From Bacillus sp. 7884-1 (GTDB lineage: Bacteria; Bacillota; Bacilli; Bacillales; Cytobacillaceae): a stretch of 64,000 nt of DNA. The position numbers and the translations under genes are program-made. Every line of letters begins with the position of its first letter. Within the stretch, counting starts at the first letter, position 1. Below, one piece after another: positions 58,178 through 64,000 of the stretch. The notes under the pieces are model-generated. The model ran no database searches and was not told the origin of the DNA. It saw only the letters and a list, made by a program, of their open reading frames with translations. The stretch covers positions 1 to 64,000 of the forward strand of contig NZ_NPDD01000054.1 in assembly GCF_002272245.1 (NCBI RefSeq), written 5' to 3'.

Positions 58178-60136
58178 TTAATCTTTCGGGTACTCTACAG
58201 TCTTATCATATATAACCGTATCATCTCTATAAACTTTATATCCTGCATCGCCATCAAATGGAACTAAGAGCTCTATTGTTTTATGAGTTGTTGCAAAAAT
58301 TGGAAAAGTATCTGCTGGAGTAATCATACTTCGATTAACATCTTCAATGTAAATAATAACCTTTTGTTCTTGACCTGGTACCGTTCCTGTATACTCAATC
58401 AGAATATCAACTGGAACATTTTTAGGTGGTTTCTCTTCTTTTCCTTTTGAAATAATCACTGAAACTGTGTCACCCTTTTTCATCTCTGTTCCCGAAGGTG
58501 GTGACTGTGATATTATATTGCCAGCTGGAATGGTATCATCATACTTTTCCTCAGTGGCATTAAGCGTAAGACCGACAGAATCAACATAATCCTGTGCACC
58601 TTTTACATTAGACTGCGTTAAATCTCTTAAGATTATTTTCTCCGGTCCCTTGCTAACTTCAAATTCTAGGATGGTATCTTCTGGGACTATTTCTTCGCCG
58701 CTTCCAGGTTTTTGACTTAGGATTGTACCCTTGTCACTGTCGTCGAATACCTCATTTATTTTGATATCCTTAAAGTCTTGGTTATCTAATATCCGCATCA
58801 CATCTTCATAATTGCGGCCTGTATAATCCGGTAATTCGAATTTTTCTTTACCAATACTAATGTATATATTAATTGCAGTATCTTCTTTAACGGTACTTCC
58901 TTCTTCGGGATTCGTTTTTATTACTATTCCCTCTTCAATTTCTTCATGGGTACTCTCTATTTTTTCATCCACCTGTAGACCAGTAGATTCTATTTTCACA
59001 ATTGCCTCTTCTAACTCCAAACCACTAACATCAGGGATTGTAACATCTTTAGGAGAAATTAGTCCTGGTAATACTAGAAAAGTAAATAACCCTAATAATG
59101 ATAACACTAAGAAAGTTGAGATTAGAATTATTGGCCACTTTTTACGTTTTTTCTGCTCTTTACCTTTTGAAGCGACATCATTACCTTTGATTTTATCCTG
59201 ACTATGTACCATTGTTTCACCAAGATTTTGCAGAGGACGATCATTGGTAATCACCGGTATAGCTTTTGTCGCTTCATCATCAACCGGGATGACAAATTTC
59301 AGTTCATTTAATCTCTCAGAATCGAGTGCTGTCCTTAAATCTTCTTCCATTTCATCGACATTGTTATAACGATGAAATGAATCCTTAGCCGTTGCCTTCA
59401 AGACAATATTTTCAACACTTTGAGGAATGTTCGGGTTCCACCTTCTTACGGATGGAGTTTCCGATTGCAAATGCTTTAAGGCAATGGAAACAGCAGATTC
59501 GCCTGAAAAGGGCAGTCTGCCTGTTAACAATTCAAACATGACGATTCCAAGTGAATAAACATCTGATTTTTTATTTGCCATACCGCCGCGTGCCTGTTCA
59601 GGTGATAAATAGTGAACGGATCCCAGAACTGAATTCGTTTGGGTAATACTTGTTGCACTTAGCGCCATTGCAATTCCAAAATCAGTTATTTTTACATTTC
59701 CAAAACGGTCAACGAGGATATTTTGAGGCTTGATATCCCTGTGGATAATATGGTTTTGGTGCGCATGGGAAATAGCAGAAGTCAACTGTTTCATGATTTC
59801 AATTGTATCTTCTACCTGTAATGGTGAACTCTGTTGTATGTATTGTTTTAATGTTTGCCCCTCGACATATTCCATTACAATATAATAAAGATCATTTTCT
59901 TCTCCAACATCATAGATACTTACGATATTTGGATGAGCTAAACTTGTAGCAGATTGGGCTTCTCTTCGGAACCGGCGTATAAATTCTTCATCATTAGCAA
60001 AATCAAGACGCAGCATTTTGACAGCCACATCACGATCAAGAATCATGTCGTGGGCTAAATACACATTCGCCATCCCGCCTCCGCCAATCATTTCTAATAC
60101 TTTATAGCGGCCACTTAATCGTTTTCCAATCAACAT
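58178..60136 (-). CDS. prkC: PASTA-domain Ser/Thr protein kinase PrkC
   Basis: Membrane kinase that senses muropeptides, affecting germination and cell wall synthesis. The 652-residue protein has a cytoplasmic kinase domain (GGGGMANVY loop, Lys40, HRDIKPQN with Asp134, DFG 152-154, Thr-rich activation loop ~162-168). One membrane segment (~334-357) and three extracellular PASTA repeats (~365-432, ~433-503, ~504-570) follow, then a C-terminal domain. It overlaps the prpC stop by one base (TAATG). Confidence 0.97.
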   Translation of the reverse strand: MLIGKRLSGRYKVLEMIGGGGMANVYLAHDMILDRDVAVKMLRLDFANDEEFIRRFRREAQSATSLAHPNIVSIYDVGEENDLYYIVMEYVEGQTLKQYIQQSSPLQVEDTIEIMKQLTSAISHAHQNHIIHRDIKPQNILVDRFGNVKITDFGIAMALSATSITQTNSVLGSVHYLSPEQARGGMANKKSDVYSLGIVMFELLTGRLPFSGESAVSIALKHLQSETPSVRRWNPNIPQSVENIVLKATAKDSFHRYNNVDEMEEDLRTALDSERLNELKFVIPVDDEATKAIPVITNDRPLQNLGETMVHSQDKIKGNDVASKGKEQKKRKKWPIILISTFLVLSLLGLFTFLVLPGLISPKDVTIPDVSGLELEEAIVKIESTGLQVDEKIESTHEEIEEGIVIKTNPEEGSTVKEDTAINIYISIGKEKFELPDYTGRNYEDVMRILDNQDFKDIKINEVFDDSDKGTILSQKPGSGEEIVPEDTILEFEVSKGPEKIILRDLTQSNVKGAQDYVDSVGLTLNATEEKYDDTIPAGNIISQSPPSGTEMKKGDTVSVIISKGKEEKPPKNVPVDILIEYTGTVPGQEQKVIIYIEDVNRSMITPADTFPIFATTHKTIELLVPFDGDAGYKVYRDDTVIYDKTVEYPKD

Positions 60137-60888
60137 TATGCATCACCCTCGCTGAAATCAGCAAACTCAACAATCGCAAGTGTAATGTTATCCTCTCCGC
60201 CATTTTCATTTGCAATTGAAATAAGGGTGCCCGCTTTATGCTCCAAAGGTTCTTCATTAGTCAGAATAGCACTCATTTCTTTTTCATTAACCTTATTGGA
60301 AAGACCATCAGAACATAATAAGAGGATATCACCTTCTTCAAAAATAATGGTTTTAATATCCATTTCTACTGCTTTTTCCGTACCAAGAGCACGTAAAAGT
60401 ACATTTTTACGGGGATGATGCTCTGCGTCTTCCCGCGATATTTGTCCTGTTCGAACAAGCTCATTTACTAGAGAATGATCTTCAGTAACCTGTTTAAACC
60501 CACTCTCATTCAGTAAATAACATCTGCTGTCACCTATGTTTGCAATGGTCACAAATCGATTGGTACTAATTGCTGCAACAACAGTAGTACCCATACCATC
60601 ACATTCTAAGTTGCTCATTGCATGATTAAAAAGCGAGCTATTTACATTTGTAATTTGGCTTCTTAACCAACTTTCTGCATCTCCAGCAGTCAATATACCA
60701 TTTGAATTCTCCCATTCGTTTTTCAACAGAGAAATCGTCATTTCGCTGGCAACGTCACCAGCACGGTGACCCCCCATCCCATCTGCGACAATGGCAAGGC
60801 GGTTACCGTCCATATTTTCAAATATTCCACCAGCATCTTCGTTATGTTGCCTGACCCTGCCTTGGTCAGTCATAAAAACAGCTTTCAA
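60136..60888 (-). CDS. prpC: PP2C-type protein phosphatase PrpC
   Basis: Mn-dependent phosphatase that reverses PrkC phosphorylation. The 250-residue product has TDQGRVRQHNEDAGGIF, VADGMGGHRAGDVAS, GMGTTVVAAI, ANIGDSRCYLL, LLLCSDGLSNKV and GGEDNITLAIVE with the metal-binding Asp residues. The TTG at 60888, with GAGGTG 6 bases upstream, is preferred; a GTG at 60897 overlapping the rlmN stop is possible. Confidence 0.95.
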   Translation of the reverse strand: MKAVFMTDQGRVRQHNEDAGGIFENMDGNRLAIVADGMGGHRAGDVASEMTISLLKNEWENSNGILTAGDAESWLRSQITNVNSSLFNHAMSNLECDGMGTTVVAAISTNRFVTIANIGDSRCYLLNESGFKQVTEDHSLVNELVRTGQISREDAEHHPRKNVLLRALGTEKAVEMDIKTIIFEEGDILLLCSDGLSNKVNEKEMSAILTNEEPLEHKAGTLISIANENGGEDNITLAIVEFADFSEGDA

Positions 60889-60893
60889 ACCGT

Positions 60894-61985
60894 TCACCTC
60901 GTCTCCTCTTTCCGCTCCTTTGCACGAAGTTGTCCACATGCTGCGTCAATGTCGTGACCTTGCTCCCTGCGAATCGTTACATTTATCCCACGATTTTTGA
61001 GTGTTTTTTCAAATGCAAAAATTTTATCCTTCGGAGTACGTACGTAGTCCCGCTCGGGAACGTAATTAACAGGAATTAGATTAACATGGCATTTTAACCC
61101 CTTCAATAGGTCAGCTAATTCTTCAGCATGTTCAACAGAATCATTTACACCGCCAAAAAGGCCATATTCAAAGCTAATTCTCCGCCCCGTCTTATCGATA
61201 TAATACCTTACAGATTTCATTAAGTCATCAAGTTTATATGCCCTGTTGATCGGCATTAAACGGGATCTTAATTCAGTGTTAGGCGCATGCAATGAAATCG
61301 CAAAATTAATCTGCATATTTTCATCAGCAAATTGATAAATCTTCGGAACAATACCGCTAGTGGATACGGTTATATGGCGTGCACCAATCATCAGTGCTTT
61401 ATCATGATTAATGATTTTTAGAAACGCCATCATATTATCATAATTGTCAAAGGGTTCTCCAATTCCCATAATGACAACCGAGCTGACACGCTCATCTGTT
61501 TCGTCAAGTGCTTGCTGTACGGTTACGACCTGAGCAACAATTTCACCTGCTTCTAAATGACGCTTAAGCCCGCCAAGGGTTGAAGCACAGAAGGTACACC
61601 CAATCCTGCAGCCAACCTGGGTTGTTACACAGACTGAATTACCATAATCATGTCGCATTAAAACAGTCTCAATTGAGTATCCATCGTGAAGTTCAAATAG
61701 AAATTTAATGGTCCCGTCAGAAGAAGATTGCTTAATAACGGTTTTTAATGTCGTGATCTGAAAATTCTCCGAGAGCTTATCACGTAAACTTTTTGATAAA
61801 TTATTCATGTCTTCAAACAAAGAAACTCTTTTTTTGTACAGCCAGTCATAGATTTGTTCTGCACGGAAAGGCTTTTCACCATTATTAGTCAGCCATTCCT
61901 TGAGTTCATGAAGCTGCAGGGAATAAATCGACGTTTTTTTCATGTCCAATGTTGTATTGTTCTCAGTTGTATTTAATTGTTCCAA
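60894..61985 (-). CDS. rlmN: 23S rRNA/tRNA (adenine(2503/37)-C2)-methyltransferase RlmN
   Basis: Radical-SAM methylase of A2503 in 23S rRNA and A37 in some tRNAs. The 363-residue product has the cluster motif [30 protein letters not shown] and the C-terminal catalytic Cys in DAACGQLRA. Start is a TTG (61985) with GAAGGTG upstream, three bases after the rsmB stop; an internal ATG 14 codons later lacks a ribosome site. Confidence 0.96.
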   Translation of the reverse strand: MEQLNTTENNTTLDMKKTSIYSLQLHELKEWLTNNGEKPFRAEQIYDWLYKKRVSLFEDMNNLSKSLRDKLSENFQITTLKTVIKQSSSDGTIKFLFELHDGYSIETVLMRHDYGNSVCVTTQVGCRIGCTFCASTLGGLKRHLEAGEIVAQVVTVQQALDETDERVSSVVIMGIGEPFDNYDNMMAFLKIINHDKALMIGARHITVSTSGIVPKIYQFADENMQINFAISLHAPNTELRSRLMPINRAYKLDDLMKSVRYYIDKTGRRISFEYGLFGGVNDSVEHAEELADLLKGLKCHVNLIPVNYVPERDYVRTPKDKIFAFEKTLKNRGINVTIRREQGHDIDAACGQLRAKERKEETR

Positions 61986-61988
61986 CTG

Positions 61989-63338
61989 TTACACCTTCTT
62001 TCTTAAGCATGCGATAAAGAACCCGTCAGAGCCAAAATCCTGAGGAAGGATTTGTAAAAAACCTTCTGTTACCAATGGTTGGATGGCCTCCGGCATTCTT
62101 TCTTTTAAGGTAACATCCACCTCAAATTCAGGATGCTCCTGTAAAAATGTAAAAACAGTATTTTCATTTTCTTCCTTATCTACTGTACACGTACTATAGA
62201 CAAGAATTCCACCTTTTTTGACTAAAGGTGACACAGATTTTAATAAATTTTGCTGAATCGTACTTAATTGATTAAGATCCTGTTCTTTTTTTGTATACTT
62301 CATGTCCGGTTTTCTTCTCATAACCCCTAATCCAGAACATGGGGCATCAAGAAGTATTCGATCAAAGTATTCTTTTTCGAAATGTTCTCCCGCATTTCGC
62401 GAGTCCATTGCGATTGTCCTTATATTGCCCAAACCTAACCGTTTAGCATTTTCATTAATTAATTTTACTTTGTGTTCATGTAAATCGAGCGAGATTACTC
62501 CCCCCGTGAGTTTCATTGTTTCTGCAATATGTGTACTTTTTCCGCCAGGAGCAGCGCAAGCATCCAATATCAGTTCGTTTTCATTGGGAGCTAATGCATA
62601 GGCTGCGAGCATTGAACTTTCGTCTTGAATGGTGATCATGCCTTTTTTAAATGCCCTTGAAAAGGCTAAATTTCCTCTTAATGCCCGAATAGCTTCAGGT
62701 ATAATAGGGCTTTTTTCGATTTGAAAGCCTTCTTCATCAAGATCCTCAATACATTCACGTATAGTGGTTTTAGTTAGATTCACTCTTGCTGTTTGCAGGG
62801 GAGCAGTTAAGTTGACCTCACACATTCCTTTTGTTCTTTCCATACCAAACTGATTGACCCATCTCTTAACGAGCCATTCCGGGTGGCTTGTTTCGATTGA
62901 TAATCTTTCAATTGGGTCACTTACCACATCCAAAGATGGAAGGCCTTCACGCTGAATACTGCGCAGGACTCCATTTACCATTCCAGCAATACCCTTGTGG
63001 CCTCGCTTTTTGGCTATTTCCACTGCTTCAAATATAGCTGCTCTATCTGGGATTTTATCAAGGTATACCATTTGATAAAGGGTAATCCTTAACAGCTGAA
63101 GCACCCATTTTTCCAACTTTTTACTGTTTTTAATAAAGGGCTTTAAAAAGAAGTCTAGTGCCATCCTTCTTTGTAAAGTTCCATAAGTTAACTCAGTCAG
63201 CAGCCCTGTATCCAGAGGGGAAATATTGTTTTTTTCAATAGTAGTATTAAGAAGTAAGTTACTATATGATTGGTTTTTTTCAATCGCATCAAGTAAATCC
63301 ATTGCGGCTTCCCGCACATTTTTCTTTTTATTCGTCAT
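61989..63338 (-). CDS. rsmB: 16S rRNA (cytosine(967)-C5)-methyltransferase RsmB
   Basis: Methylates C967 of 16S rRNA. The 449-residue product has an N-terminal NusB-like domain ([19 protein letters not shown] shortened) and a Rossmann methyltransferase domain ([31 protein letters not shown], catalytic Cys in [12 protein letters not shown]). AGGAGA precedes the ATG, which lies inside the end of fmt (11-base overlap). Confidence 0.96.
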   Translation of the reverse strand: MTNKKKNVREAAMDLLDAIEKNQSYSNLLLNTTIEKNNISPLDTGLLTELTYGTLQRRMALDFFLKPFIKNSKKLEKWVLQLLRITLYQMVYLDKIPDRAAIFEAVEIAKKRGHKGIAGMVNGVLRSIQREGLPSLDVVSDPIERLSIETSHPEWLVKRWVNQFGMERTKGMCEVNLTAPLQTARVNLTKTTIRECIEDLDEEGFQIEKSPIIPEAIRALRGNLAFSRAFKKGMITIQDESSMLAAYALAPNENELILDACAAPGGKSTHIAETMKLTGGVISLDLHEHKVKLINENAKRLGLGNIRTIAMDSRNAGEHFEKEYFDRILLDAPCSGLGVMRRKPDMKYTKKEQDLNQLSTIQQNLLKSVSPLVKKGGILVYSTCTVDKEENENTVFTFLQEHPEFEVDVTLKERMPEAIQPLVTEGFLQILPQDFGSDGFFIACLRKKV

Positions 63339-64000
63339 TTGATTCTCCTAGTCTCTTGCCCACTATGATTTTCGATCCTGCACCTCTGTAAAATTCTTCA
63401 CTCGTCATTTTTGTTTTACCAGCAGGCTGCAGCTCTTTAATCTTAATAGCACTTTCATTACCGGTTGATACCGTAATACCATCAGGAGCATTTTGTATAA
63501 TAGTCCCAGGCACCTCATTCTTTACCCCTGTTACCTTTTCACAGCGCCATAGCTTCAATGTTTGACCATCGAGAGTTGTAAAAGCAACCGGCCATGGATT
63601 TAATCCGCGAATATGATTATAGATTTCTTCACCCGTTTTGGACCAGTCGATTTTTTCTTGATCCCTTTTTATGTTATAAGCGAATGTAGCTTTTTCATTA
63701 TTTTGAGGGACAGGTGTTAATTTTCCTTCTAATAGCTTAGGAAGTGTTTCTGACAATAATGCAGCCCCTGCAACACTAAGTTTAGTATGAAGGGAACCAA
63801 CATTATCTTCCTCGGTAATTTCCACTTCGACCTGCGTTAATATATCTCCAGCATCCAGTTTTTCAACCATATACATAATCGTTATCCCCGTTTTCTTCTT
63901 GCCTTGGATAAGTGCGTAATGTATAGGCGCTCCGCCCCGAAGTTCCGGCAGAAGAGAGGCATGGACATTAATACAGCCATGTGTTGGTGCTTCTAATATT
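63328..64000 (-). CDS. fmt: Methionyl-tRNA formyltransferase (5' part outside the window)
   Basis: Formylates initiator Met-tRNA. The frame stays open to the right edge, so the N-terminus is missing; about 223 residues are visible. They include the catalytic [21 protein letters not shown] (shortened: [18 protein letters not shown], Asn and His) and LDAGDILTQ (catalytic Asp). The C-terminal tRNA-binding domain follows ([27 protein letters not shown]). It is first of the visible genes in the fmt-rsmB-rlmN-prpC-prkC order. Confidence 0.95.
   Translation of the reverse strand, partial: ILEAPTHGCINVHASLLPELRGGAPIHYALIQGKKKTGITIMYMVEKLDAGDILTQVEVEITEEDNVGSLHTKLSVAGAALLSETLPKLLEGKLTPVPQNNEKATFAYNIKRDQEKIDWSKTGEEIYNHIRGLNPWPVAFTTLDGQTLKLWRCEKVTGVKNEVPGTIIQNAPDGITVSTGNESAIKIKELQPAGKTKMTSEEFYRGAGSKIIVGKRLGESNDE

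Noticed and set aside
63328-64000. fmt as a truncated or broken gene
   Set aside because: The frame is open to the window edge and matches Fmt throughout, so the missing N-terminus is an edge effect.

Overview
The window is a 64 kb stretch of a low-GC Gram-positive chromosome from the Bacillaceae. Gene content and order follow, almost gene for gene, the Bacillus subtilis segment from fmt down to pnp, read here on the minus strand. Only rpmB (L28) lies on the plus strand. A 27-codon spoVM implies an endospore former. Genus cannot be fixed by eye. A dispersed repeat of about 120-170 bp, of a kind I associate with Bacillus/Neobacillus-type genomes, occurs three times plus one remnant.

Layout in the direction of transcription (right to left): fmt (cut by the right edge), rsmB, rlmN, prpC, prkC, rsgA, rpe, thiN, spoVM; then rpmB on the plus strand, divergent from yloU and fakA. 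Next come sdaAB, sdaAA and recG, followed by the lipid block fapR, plsX, fabD, fabG, acpP. Then rnc, smc, ftsY, ylxM, ffh, rpsP, khpA, ylqD, rimM, trmD, rplS, lepB, rbgA, rnhB (RNase III, chromosome condensation, SRP, ribosome maturation). Then sucC, sucD, dprA, topA, trmFO, a xerC remnant, hslV, hslU, codY. Then rpsB, tsf, pyrH, frr, uppS, cdsA, dxr, rseP, polC. Last is the rimP, nusA, rnpM, ylxQ, infB, ylxP, rbfA, truB, ribF, rpsO, pnp block.

The genes serve translation, RNA metabolism, protein targeting, membrane lipid synthesis and DNA replication or recombination. Regulation readable in the DNA includes: a FapR operator at fapR whose promoter overlaps the recG terminator; a promoter, antiterminator and terminator arrangement in front of rimP-nusA; structured leaders before rpsO, rplS and possibly rpsB; a CcpA-type cre site before sucCD; and many intrinsic terminators.

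No new multi-gene system was found. The main departures from the reference order are losses: proS is missing between rseP and polC, xerC is reduced to an N-terminal fragment, the large fla/che operon is missing between codY and rpsB, and ylqG/ylqH are missing between rnhB and sucC. There are no rRNA or tRNA genes, CRISPR arrays, prophage or insertion sequences.
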